From NCBI GenBank assembly GCA_943788695.1, contig CALSRG010000001.1:186001-250000 (forward strand): DNA of 64,000 nt, in the 5' to 3' direction. Position numbers and translations under genes: made by a program. Under the pieces are notes generated by a model. The model was given only the letters and a program-made list of their open reading frames with translations. It ran no database searches and was not told the origin of the DNA. Below are positions 55,181 through 64,000 of this stretch, piece by piece; the first letter of the stretch is position 1, and each line of letters begins with the position of its first letter. Source of the stretch: an uncultured Flavobacteriaceae bacterium. GTDB lineage: Bacteria > Bacteroidota > Bacteroidia > Flavobacteriales > Flavobacteriaceae.

Positions 55181-58006
55181 ATGAAAAAAGCCTTTTTTGG
55201 AATATTGCTTCTCACTACTTTAAGTGTTGCGTCACAAACGGGCCGGGTCATAGGTCAAATTAACGACGGGGAATTCAACGAGGCCATGGCGTTTGCCTCT
55301 GTGCTGGTCAAAAACACCACTACAGGTGTTTCGTCAGACTTTGATGGCAACTATGTTCTGGAGCTAGACGAGGGAATTTATACCTTAATTTTTTCCTACG
55401 TGGGGTACTCCGTTGTAGAAATTACAGAGGTCAACGTGGAAGCAGGACAAGAAACTATTGTCAACACTACTTTGTTTCCAAATTCTCTCGAAACGGTTAT
55501 AATTTCAACAACTGCTCGTCAAAACACGGCCACTGCCATACTGAGTTTACAAAAAGAATCTGTCAATTTACTCGACGGCTTGTCCATTGAAAGTATCAAG
55601 AAAACTGGGGCTGGCGATGTAGCTGGGGCAATAAAAAACGTGCCTGGAGTATCGGTTGAAGGCGGCAAGTATGTTTATGTCAGAGGACTTGGAGATCGCT
55701 ATACTAAAACAATGCTCAACGGTATGGACGTTCCAGGATTGGATCCAGACCGAAACAGCCTACAATTGGACATTTTTCCTACAAATATTTTGGACAATTT
55801 ATTGGTGGTAAAATCCGCATCAGCTGAATATCCTTCAGACTTTACAGGAGGAATCGTTGACATTGTAACCAAAGATTTTCCGTCAAAAGTCTCCCATAGT
55901 ATTTCATTTGGAACGGGTTATAATTCTATCATGCATTTCCAAGACAATTTTTTAAGCTACAAAGGATCTTCTACGGACGCGTTGGGATTCGACAACGGAC
56001 AACGCAATCGACCAATTAGCCGTTATCAACCCATTCCTGGGACCTTTGAAATCAATTCAGCCCTCACTACGCTGACCAATTTATTCGACAAGCAATTGGC
56101 AGCCGACAGAGGAACCAGTTCGAATGATTTTAGTTTTGGGTTTACCACTGGCAATCAATTCAATCTCAAGAATGACAAACAGTGGGGCTATCAATTGGCA
56201 TCATCTTACAATCACGAAACTGTATATTACCGCAATAGAATTGACGGAACTTATCAAAAAGATCCCGATTCGAGCGTACTTGAACCTATTGCCACGCGCA
56301 CTACAGTTGGAAATGAAGGCATTAAATCCGTGCTCTGGAACTCTATGGCAGGGCTGGTATACAAGGGTCAAAAATCCAAGTACAAATTGAACCTCATTCA
56401 CATCCAAAACGGCGAATCTTCGGCGGGTTATTTTGAGCAAGCCTTGTCGCAAGACGGTGTAGGAGGAGGTGGTTTTGAGACTATCTTCAAAGATGCATTG
56501 CTCTACACTCAACGGTCTGTGACGAGTGCTCTTTTGGGAGGAAAACATTCTGGAGCGAGCGATTGGGTTATCGAGTGGAAGATAGCCCCCACATTAAACG
56601 TAGTATTGGACAAGGACCATCGAATCACGCCTCTAAGATACACTCAAGAAGGCAGTTATGTCATCAGTCCGAGTGCTTCGAGTTTTCCTATCAGAATTTG
56701 GCGCGAATTAATGGAGTTCAACGGCGCTTCCAAAATCGATTTCCTAAGCAAAACAAAACTATTTGAACGTCCTGCCAAGTTGAAGTTTGGTGCTGGCCTA
56801 ACATACAAAAAACGAGAATTCAAAACCGATGATTTCACTTTCAATTCTACTACTCAAATAGTAGAAGATGGCAATTCGAACAACTTACTAGCAGAAAACA
56901 ATCTTTGGACAACAACGAATCAGTCTGGAACATTTCTAGTCTATGGAGACAGCTACGATCCAGCAAACAGTTATGACGGAGAACAAATTATTGGAAGTGT
57001 ATACAGTTCGGCAGAATTTAAACTGTCAGACCGTTTCAATGTTGTGGCTGGACTGAGACTGGAATCTTTCCAATCGTTATACTCTGGACTTGACAAAAAT
57101 CAAGACACCAATGTTTATGATTATTTGGATCGCGCCAAGGTCATTGAAAAGGTGAATCTTTTTCCATCGCTCAATTTGATCTACAATCTGTCGGACGAGA
57201 CTAATATCCGAGGCTCTGTGTCCCAAACCACAGCTCGCCCTTCTTTTAAGGAAGCCTCTAGCGCTCAAGTTTTTGATCCCATCACCAATCGTCTGTTTAT
57301 AGGCAATCTCAACCTTAAACCCTCCTACATCACCAATGTCGATTTGCGCTATGAAAATTTTGGAGAGCAAGGTCAAATGTATGCAGTGAGTGCATTTTAC
57401 AAGAATTTTAGAGATCCTATCGAGCTCACCTTTTTCAAAACAGCGCCAGATCAACTTACACCGCAGAATTTGGGCAATTCAATGGCATTCGGTATCGAAG
57501 CAGAGTTTAGGAAAAACCTTGGTTTTATTATCGAGGAGTTCAAACACCTTCAATTCAATTTAAATGTATCTCTTATTGAGTCTCAATTGAACATGTCCGA
57601 AAGTGAATACCAACGGCGTCTGCTTGCCGCTCGAAATGGAGAAACCATTGAGAAAAACAGACAGTTACAGGGTCAAGCGCCGTTCCTAATCAATTCTGGA
57701 TTGGACTATTCTAACCCTGACAATGGCGTTCAAATCGGTGTTTTTTTCAACGTTCAGGGAGAATCACTAGAAGTGGTAGGAACTGGCATAGTACCTGATG
57801 TTTATACTCAGCCATTCATGGGACTTAATGCCACAGCGAGTAAAACTTTTGGATCCAAAAACAACTCTAAGATCAGTTTAAAAATAACCAACTTGCTCAA
57901 TGAGAAAAGAGAAAGTGTTTATCAATCCTTTGGAGCGCAGAGTCAATTGTTTTCTCAAAGACAACCAGGAAGTTCATTGGCTTTGTCCTATGGGCTAAGT
58001 TTTTAG
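55181..58006 (+). CDS. TonB-dependent receptor with carboxypeptidase-regulatory N-domain
   Basis: A 941-residue receptor. I start at the ATG 55181 (signal peptide MKKAFFGILLLTTLSVASQ); an in-frame GTG at 55127 lies before the hairpin. CarboxypepD_reg-like domain about 25-110, plug with KYVYVRGLGDRYTKTMLNG and LLVVKSASAEYPSDFTGGIV, barrel ending in SLALSYGLSF. The plug signature differs from the other three receptors in the window and belongs to a group with strongly conserved RGLGDRYT. It forms a unit with the beta-helix lipoprotein upstream. Substrate unknown; no SusD partner. Confidence 0.92.
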   Translation: MKKAFFGILLLTTLSVASQTGRVIGQINDGEFNEAMAFASVLVKNTTTGVSSDFDGNYVLELDEGIYTLIFSYVGYSVVEITEVNVEAGQETIVNTTLFPNSLETVIISTTARQNTATAILSLQKESVNLLDGLSIESIKKTGAGDVAGAIKNVPGVSVEGGKYVYVRGLGDRYTKTMLNGMDVPGLDPDRNSLQLDIFPTNILDNLLVVKSASAEYPSDFTGGIVDIVTKDFPSKVSHSISFGTGYNSIMHFQDNFLSYKGSSTDALGFDNGQRNRPISRYQPIPGTFEINSALTTLTNLFDKQLAADRGTSSNDFSFGFTTGNQFNLKNDKQWGYQLASSYNHETVYYRNRIDGTYQKDPDSSVLEPIATRTTVGNEGIKSVLWNSMAGLVYKGQKSKYKLNLIHIQNGESSAGYFEQALSQDGVGGGGFETIFKDALLYTQRSVTSALLGGKHSGASDWVIEWKIAPTLNVVLDKDHRITPLRYTQEGSYVISPSASSFPIRIWRELMEFNGASKIDFLSKTKLFERPAKLKFGAGLTYKKREFKTDDFTFNSTTQIVEDGNSNNLLAENNLWTTTNQSGTFLVYGDSYDPANSYDGEQIIGSVYSSAEFKLSDRFNVVAGLRLESFQSLYSGLDKNQDTNVYDYLDRAKVIEKVNLFPSLNLIYNLSDETNIRGSVSQTTARPSFKEASSAQVFDPITNRLFIGNLNLKPSYITNVDLRYENFGEQGQMYAVSAFYKNFRDPIELTFFKTAPDQLTPQNLGNSMAFGIEAEFRKNLGFIIEEFKHLQFNLNVSLIESQLNMSESEYQRRLLAARNGETIEKNRQLQGQAPFLINSGLDYSNPDNGVQIGVFFNVQGESLEVVGTGIVPDVYTQPFMGLNATASKTFGSKNNSKISLKITNLLNEKRESVYQSFGAQSQLFSQRQPGSSLALSYGLSF

Positions 58007-58706
58007 AGCTCGCTCATGGAAGAGGTGTTGTCGCTTTGACAAGCCTCTTTCATGGCTTTGTAGGATCTTTTAAAGATAGATAATTCATAGACTGGCCTGG
58101 GAAATTTGAAGCAAAAGAGATTCACTTAGATCAATATATTGACATCTAGCGCGGTAAATGGAGTATGTAGGGACGGTCATGGCAAACAATTGGATAGCTT
58201 GGGAACTAAGCTCGAAGTTAACCAATATTTTGGCAAATCCTTCCAAGTTGGATTCATTTTTTCGATCCATTTGACGATTCGATCTAGGCTAGACTTTGTC
58301 ATTACATCTCGGCGCAACTGAGCATCTCCTTCAGAAGCATTTGACGAATTAGACCAATGTCTTATTGTGGAGTAAGATCAATAAACTAACGTCATCCAGA
58401 GGAAGAATGTCTTAATAATCATATATTAATTTTATTCCCAAAATATGGGAATTGTAAGATATCAAAAGCCGTTGCCTGTAGTTTAAGCAAGTATTACCTA
58501 TATATTTGTTTTTATTGAATCAGGAGTTCTTCCAACTAAGAACGAAATTTCTTCAAACTCAAAAAATTTAAACCATATCAATAAACCAATTGTAATATCT
58601 TCTTACATCAATCAATTTATATCTCATCGTTAAAAAGTAATTGCCAGTTTTACTTATTTATTAAAAAAGACGTAATTTGCACTTCAAATAATCAAAAGAC
58701 CAAATA
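58007..58706. other. 700-bp gap with imperfect hairpin and unrecognised coding remnants
   Basis: No convincing gene. An imperfect hairpin (CATGGAAGAGG to CCTCTTTCATG, 58015-58054) follows the receptor stop but has no T-tract. On the minus strand, two overlapping frames between about 58085 and 58375 look like decayed coding sequence (one with SSLDRIVKWIEKMNPTWKDL, the other with FELSSQAIQLFAMTVPTYSI), each stopping where the other continues; I do not recognise them. A small hairpin ATTCCCA/TGGGAAT lies at 58434-58452. From about 58500 the sequence is AT-rich leader for the next receptor, with TAATTTG at 58673-58679, 27 bases before its ATG. Confidence 0.5.
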
Positions 58707-61493
58707 ATGAAAACATTTTTTCAATTTCTTTTTTTGTTAGGGTTTACCTTCAGTTTTGCTCAATCTAGTGTGATGGGAACTGTAACTGACAACACAGGAC
58801 AGCCGTTACCTGGTGCCAACGTTGTCGTGGTAGGAACCTCTCAAGGTGCTGTTTCTGACTTTGACGGTAAATTCAGTATTAATGTTTCAACTCAGCCACC
58901 TTTCTCATTACAGGTTAGTAGTGTAGGGTTTGAAACGAAAACGATTGAAGTAACTAATCTTAGTGATTCTCTTTCAATAGAATTGCTCGAAGGAAATTCG
59001 CTTGATGAGGTAATTGTATCGGCTTCGAGAACACCAGAGCGTGTTTTTGAATCACCTGTAACTGTTGAACGATTCGGAGTAGCTGATGTCAAAAACACCG
59101 CTTCAGCTGATTTTTACGATGGTCTTGAAAACTTGAAAGGTGTTGATATCAATACCAACAGTTTAACGTTTAAATCGATTAACACACGTGGATTTGCAAC
59201 CTTTGCAAACACCCGATTCATGCAACTGGTTGACGGAATGGACAACGCTGCGCCAGCCTTGAATTTCCCACTTGGAAACCTTCTTGGTATGATCGAGACT
59301 GACATCCAAAGCGTTGAAATTCTTCCTGGTGCATCTTCTGCGCTTTACGGTGCAAATGCCTTTAACGGCATTTTATTCATGACTAGCAAGAGTGCTTTTG
59401 ACCACCAAGGCATCAGCGCTTATGTTAAAAGAGGTATCACTTCTCAAGAAGCAGCTGGTGACAACACTTACATCGATCTTGGTGTACGTGTAGCACATGC
59501 CTTTAGCGATAAATTCGCAGCCAAAATCAATTTCGGATATCTTGAAGGAACAGATTGGGCTGGAGATAACAGAACAGATAAGTTTTACAGAGGATTAACT
59601 CGTGCAGATTATGATTATGACGGGGTAAATATTTACGGTGACGAAGTTTCGACAAACATACGTGCTGCAGCTGGTGGTTTAGGAATTGTTCCTAATGTCG
59701 TGGTTAGTAGAACGGGGTATGCCGAAAACGAATTGACCAACCACAACGCCTTAAGCCTTAAAACAGATTGGGGATTATATTATCGTCCAATTGACGGCTC
59801 TGATTTAGAACTGTCATATGTTGGAAAGTTTGGAACAGGAAATACTATCTATCAAGGAACAAACCGCTATGCCATCAATAATTTTGGCATGCAACAACAT
59901 AAATTGGAGATTAAAGATGATAATTTCTTTCTTCGTGGCTATGTTACTTCGGATGATGCGGGAGATTCTTATGATATGATTTTTACAGGTATAAACATCA
60001 ACCGTGCATGGAAATCAGATGCCGAATGGTTTGGGGACTATATCAATACTTTTGTAGGTGCTTCTTTAGGTGGATTGAATGAGTCTCAATCTCACGCTGC
60101 TGCTAGAACAGTTGCAGATACGGGACGTTTTGAACCAGGTTCTGCTGGTTTTGTCGAAGCCTTTAATAGAAGCATTTCTGACCCTGACTTGACTACTGGG
60201 TCTAAATTCCAAGACAAGTCAAAGTTTTACCATGCAGATGGTAACTATAATTTTAAAGATAAAATCAGTTTTGCCGAAATTCAAGTTGGTGGATCATACC
60301 GTCAATATAGCTTGAATTCATCAGGAACTATTTTTACCGATTATGACGGACCAATCGATTATTCAGAATTTGGTCTTTACACACAGATGCAGAAAAAAAT
60401 GATGGATGATCGTTTAAAAATTACTGCCTCTGTTCGTTATGACAAATCTGAATTTTTTGATGGCTTTTTCTCACCACGTTTGGGGATGAACATGACTTTA
60501 GGTCAAAATCGCAACCAAAACATTCGTGCTTCTGTTCAAACAGGTTTTAGAAACCCAACGACTCAAGATTTGTTCATTGGATTGGACGCTGGTCGTGCGA
60601 TCCTAGTAGGTGGTTCTCCAGACAACTTAGACCGCTACTCTCGTGATTATGCGGTAAGTGCTGCAGGACAAGCAATCGGTGCGCCAGCAACAGTCACTCA
60701 AACTGGTGGTGCAGCTTACACCAATTCATTTTTAGCGTCTTCAGTAGCAGCTTTCGCTGATGTTAACAATCCTGGATATGCTAACCCAGCAACTCTTCAG
60801 GTCGGTAATTCTGATTTGGTAAAACCAGAAGAAGTTACGTCATTTGAAGTAGGATACCGTGGAAAGTTAGGCAGAATCACAGCTGATTTTAGCGCCTATT
60901 ACAGTATTTACAAAAACTTTATATCTGGTGAAACGGTAATCGCACCACTTTATGGAACAGTTGACGGAAACGGTGACGGTGCGGTTGATGGAGATTTACT
61001 GTCTATCGGTGCTCTTGTTAATGGAGACTATAAAGTATACCAAACATACACAAACTCATCTGTCGAGATCAACTCCTATGGTGCCACTCTTGGATTGTCA
61101 TCAAAGGTGTTTGGTGATTTCGATTTGAACGCCAACTATACCTATGCCAAACAAGACTTTGACAAAGAAGCTAATCCGAGTTTTGAAACCAACTTTAACA
61201 CACCTGAACACCGGGCTAAAGTTAGTTTTGGAAACACTGAATTATTTAAAAACTTTGGCTTCAACTTGGCTTGGAAATGGAGTGAAGAATTCTTCTGGGA
61301 ACAAACATTTGGAGATGGTGTAGTACCCAGCTATCAAGTGGTAGATGCTCAAGTTAACTTGAGAATGCCAGAGTGGAAATCAACTTTCAAACTTGGTGCA
61401 AGTAACCTTTTGGGTGATGAATACTTTACAGCATTCGGAACGGGTTATATCGGTTCTCAGTATTATGTTTCATGGACCATCAACAATCTTTAA
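58707..61493 (+). CDS. TonB-dependent receptor with carboxypeptidase-regulatory N-domain
   Basis: A 928-residue receptor: signal peptide MKTFFQFLFLLGFTFSFAQ, CarboxypepD_reg-like domain (about 22-95, VMGTVTDNTGQPLPGANVVV), plug with NTRGFATFANTRFMQLVDGM and EILPGASSALYGANAFNG, and a barrel ending QYYVSWTINNL. It differs from the others in ending with Leu rather than Phe. It is followed 16 bases later by an SGNH/GDSL lipoprotein, with which it forms a two-gene unit closed by a terminator at 63036. A lipid-like or acylated substrate is possible (inference). Confidence 0.93.
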   Translation: MKTFFQFLFLLGFTFSFAQSSVMGTVTDNTGQPLPGANVVVVGTSQGAVSDFDGKFSINVSTQPPFSLQVSSVGFETKTIEVTNLSDSLSIELLEGNSLDEVIVSASRTPERVFESPVTVERFGVADVKNTASADFYDGLENLKGVDINTNSLTFKSINTRGFATFANTRFMQLVDGMDNAAPALNFPLGNLLGMIETDIQSVEILPGASSALYGANAFNGILFMTSKSAFDHQGISAYVKRGITSQEAAGDNTYIDLGVRVAHAFSDKFAAKINFGYLEGTDWAGDNRTDKFYRGLTRADYDYDGVNIYGDEVSTNIRAAAGGLGIVPNVVVSRTGYAENELTNHNALSLKTDWGLYYRPIDGSDLELSYVGKFGTGNTIYQGTNRYAINNFGMQQHKLEIKDDNFFLRGYVTSDDAGDSYDMIFTGININRAWKSDAEWFGDYINTFVGASLGGLNESQSHAAARTVADTGRFEPGSAGFVEAFNRSISDPDLTTGSKFQDKSKFYHADGNYNFKDKISFAEIQVGGSYRQYSLNSSGTIFTDYDGPIDYSEFGLYTQMQKKMMDDRLKITASVRYDKSEFFDGFFSPRLGMNMTLGQNRNQNIRASVQTGFRNPTTQDLFIGLDAGRAILVGGSPDNLDRYSRDYAVSAAGQAIGAPATVTQTGGAAYTNSFLASSVAAFADVNNPGYANPATLQVGNSDLVKPEEVTSFEVGYRGKLGRITADFSAYYSIYKNFISGETVIAPLYGTVDGNGDGAVDGDLLSIGALVNGDYKVYQTYTNSSVEINSYGATLGLSSKVFGDFDLNANYTYAKQDFDKEANPSFETNFNTPEHRAKVSFGNTELFKNFGFNLAWKWSEEFFWEQTFGDGVVPSYQVVDAQVNLRMPEWKSTFKLGASNLLGDEYFTAFGTGYIGSQYYVSWTINNL

Positions 61494-61509
61494 TTATTAA
61501 AATTTAAAA

Positions 61510-63015
61510 ATGATGACAATTAAAAATTTCAGTTTTAAAGGATTAGGATGGTTCCTAGCCCTTGGAATTATAGCGACATCTTGTTCAGAAGATAACGAAG
61601 TAGTCTCTATGGCTCCATCACTTGATGCGGGTTCAGCTGACTTCTCAACTTTTGTTTCTGTCGGAAATTCGCTAACTTCAGGATATACAGATAATGCGCT
61701 GTTTATCGCTGCTCAAGAGAATTCATTTCCAAATATCATGTCTCAGAAAATGGCATTAGTAGGCGGTGGAGATTTTAGACAACCTTTAATGGCAGACAAT
61801 ATTGGAGGCCTGACAATTGGCGGATCGCCTATAGCAGGACCAAGGCTTTATTTAAATATGTCTACCCTGCGTCCTGCGGTTCTTGACGCCATGCCAACTA
61901 CTGATTTATTAAACAGTCCTGCAGGGCCTTTTAATAATATGGGAGTGCCAGGTGCTGCTACATTTCATTTATTAGCACCAGGTTATGGAAATATCGCCAA
62001 TCTATCTTTGGGGGCAGCTAATCCATATTTCATTCGTATGGCAAGTGACCCTAATGCGACAGTGTTAGGAGACGCTTTGGCTCAAAACCCGTCATTTTTC
62101 ACTTTGTGGATTGGGAATAACGATATTCTTGGATATGCCACTCAAGGCGCTCCTGATGGATCTCCGTTCAATGGGGTAAATGGGACGACTTATACAGACC
62201 CTGCTTTTTTCGAATTCGTTTATGGCAATATCATTGGTGCAATGACTGCTGGTGGTGCTCAAGGAGTCGTTGCAAACATCCCAGATGTTTTAAGTATTCC
62301 TTTTTTCCATACCATTGCTTACAATCCTGTTCCGATGGATGCGGGTACAGCAGCCTATGTGAATTCAAATTATGACGCATACAATAATGGGCTTTTATAT
62401 GCTGCAAGTGTTGGTTTAATCACAGCTGAAGAAGCCGCGTTTAGAACCATCTCTTTTGAAGGCTCAGAAACCAATGCCTTTGTAATTACTGACGACGAAC
62501 TTACTGACCTTACTGGTTTAATGATTCCAAGTTTACGTCAAACTAAACCAACTGACTTGGTGACCTTGACTACAGGCTCAGTACTGGGCACTTTAGCAGA
62601 TCCAAACAACCCAGCATCCGTTCTAGGTGTTGCTGTTCCGCTTGGCGACGCCAATGTTTTAACTACTGCAGAACAGGGAACCATCAATGGTGTTGTAACT
62701 ACCTATAATGGCATCATTGCGAGTGCAGTAAATGCAGCAGGATTAGCGTTTATGGATGCTCACACAATTTTTAATAATTTAGTTGCTGGAAATTATACCG
62801 ATCTGGCTGTTGGTGACAATCAAATTGGTACTAACCTCGTACTTGGTGGAGGATTTTCACTTGATGGCGTTCATATGACAGCTAGAGGATATGCATTAAT
62901 TGCTAATGAAATGCTTAAGGCCATTGATGCTAAATATGATTCAAACTTTGAAGCATCTGGTTCGCTAGTTGATATAGGAGAATATCCAACAAACTATTCG
63001 CCACTATTGCAATAG
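61510..63015 (+). CDS. SGNH/GDSL hydrolase family lipoprotein
   Basis: A 501-residue predicted lipoprotein. The signal peptide has its lipobox Cys at about residue 25 (IIATSCSEDNE). The SGNH hydrolase blocks are visible: the nucleophile Ser in FVSVGNSLTSGY (block I), Gly in the NNMGVPGA region, Asn in WIGNNDILGY (block III) and the Asp/His pair in SLDGVHMTARGYALIA (block V). All four catalytic positions appear present, so it is probably an active esterase or lipase-like enzyme on the outer membrane. Starts at tandem ATGs (61510, 61513). Likely partner of the TonB receptor just upstream. Confidence 0.88.
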   Translation: MMTIKNFSFKGLGWFLALGIIATSCSEDNEVVSMAPSLDAGSADFSTFVSVGNSLTSGYTDNALFIAAQENSFPNIMSQKMALVGGGDFRQPLMADNIGGLTIGGSPIAGPRLYLNMSTLRPAVLDAMPTTDLLNSPAGPFNNMGVPGAATFHLLAPGYGNIANLSLGAANPYFIRMASDPNATVLGDALAQNPSFFTLWIGNNDILGYATQGAPDGSPFNGVNGTTYTDPAFFEFVYGNIIGAMTAGGAQGVVANIPDVLSIPFFHTIAYNPVPMDAGTAAYVNSNYDAYNNGLLYAASVGLITAEEAAFRTISFEGSETNAFVITDDELTDLTGLMIPSLRQTKPTDLVTLTTGSVLGTLADPNNPASVLGVAVPLGDANVLTTAEQGTINGVVTTYNGIIASAVNAAGLAFMDAHTIFNNLVAGNYTDLAVGDNQIGTNLVLGGGFSLDGVHMTARGYALIANEMLKAIDAKYDSNFEASGSLVDIGEYPTNYSPLLQ

Positions 63016-63035
63016 AACGATTCAGTAGAATTATC

Positions 63036-63066
63036 AAAAACCCTCAATTTTCATTGAGGGTTTTTT
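63036..63066 (+). terminator. intrinsic terminator after the GDSL lipoprotein
   Basis: Stem AAAAACCCTCAAT / ATTGAGGGTTTTT with a TTTC loop, ending in six T, 20 bases after the stop codon. It isolates the receptor/lipoprotein unit from atpD. Confidence 0.9.
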
Positions 63067-63136
63067 CGTTTTTAACTTTAAAATACAACACTATTTTTCT
63101 GTGAAAATTTCGATCGCTTTTCTCTGATATAATCTT

Positions 63137-63144
63137 TATATTTG
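63137..63144 (+). promoter_or_regulatory. -7 box of the atpD promoter
   Basis: TATATTTG matches the -7 consensus exactly and ends 49 bases before the atpD ATG. The -33 region has a T-run but no TTG. Confidence 0.5.
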
Positions 63145-63175
63145 CACTCGGAAACAGACAATTCTCAATCGTTAA

Positions 63176-64000
<825 letters not shown>

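Overview
The window comes from a low-GC, probably marine, member of the Flavobacteriia (phylum Bacteroidota). The evidence is a type IX secretion (T9SS) type B cargo gene followed by a PorP/SprF anchor and an OmpA-family protein; four TonB-dependent receptors with the Bacteroidota N-terminal carboxypeptidase-regulatory domain; lineage-typical families (DUF2480, DUF3078, DUF4270, DUF5689); weak or absent Shine-Dalgarno sites; and repeated copies of the Bacteroidota -7 box TAnnTTTG upstream of genes. I saw no rRNA, tRNA, CRISPR array or complete insertion sequence.

Layout. 0-3.7 kb (minus): cytochrome oxidase accessory operon: heme o synthase, two subunit III proteins, subunit IV and a Sco-like protein cut by the window edge. 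3.9-11.2 kb (plus): a complete SUF iron-sulfur operon (SufA-like, B, C, D, S, E, a DUF59 protein), then DUF2480 and DUF3078. 11.2-12.4 kb (minus): hflX. 12.6-19.4 kb (plus): the three-gene T9SS surface module. 19.6-25.4 kb: a DUF5689 lipoprotein and TonB receptor, divergent from a secreted endonuclease-type phosphatase, then a small membrane protein. 25.5-28.1 kb (minus): a stand-alone TonB receptor. 28.2-35.3 kb (minus): one tight operon of homogentisate dioxygenase, HPPD, DUF3108, tryptophan dioxygenase, an M23 protein and pgi. 35.3-39.3 kb (minus): uvrC and a patatin/Omp85-like protein. 39.5-41.9 kb (plus): rimK, an AstE/aspartoacylase-like hydrolase and 5-formyl-THF cyclo-ligase. 41.9-48.3 kb (minus): a DksA-like protein, ileS, radA, panD, panC. 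48.4-52.8 kb (plus): a short starch-synthase-like protein, a DUF4270 lipoprotein and glmS. 53.9-63.0 kb (plus): a beta-helix lipoprotein with a TonB receptor, then a TonB receptor with an SGNH/GDSL lipoprotein. 63.2 kb to the end: the start of atpD.

Most of the window is core chromosome. The clearest disturbed spot is 52.7-53.65 kb. About 504 bp of visibly AT-rich foreign DNA sits inside the last codons of glmS. It gives GlmS a new 24-residue tail and leaves the ancestral ending (Thr-Val-Glu-stop) stranded 0.5 kb downstream, fused to a truncated Xre-type regulator. Next to it lies a wrecked dgt (dNTP triphosphohydrolase) gene joined to what looks like the tail of a recombinase. A second scar-like gap lies at 58.0-58.7 kb.

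Other points worth checking: the RimK/AstE-like pair as a possible glutamate-tail writer and eraser; the DUF5689/TonB receptor/nuclease locus as an uptake system without a SusD; hflX and uvrC promoters whose -7 box ends four bases before the ATG (predicted leaderless mRNAs); a mirror-image pair of identical terminators; and an M23 protein with His-to-Cys in its zinc motif.
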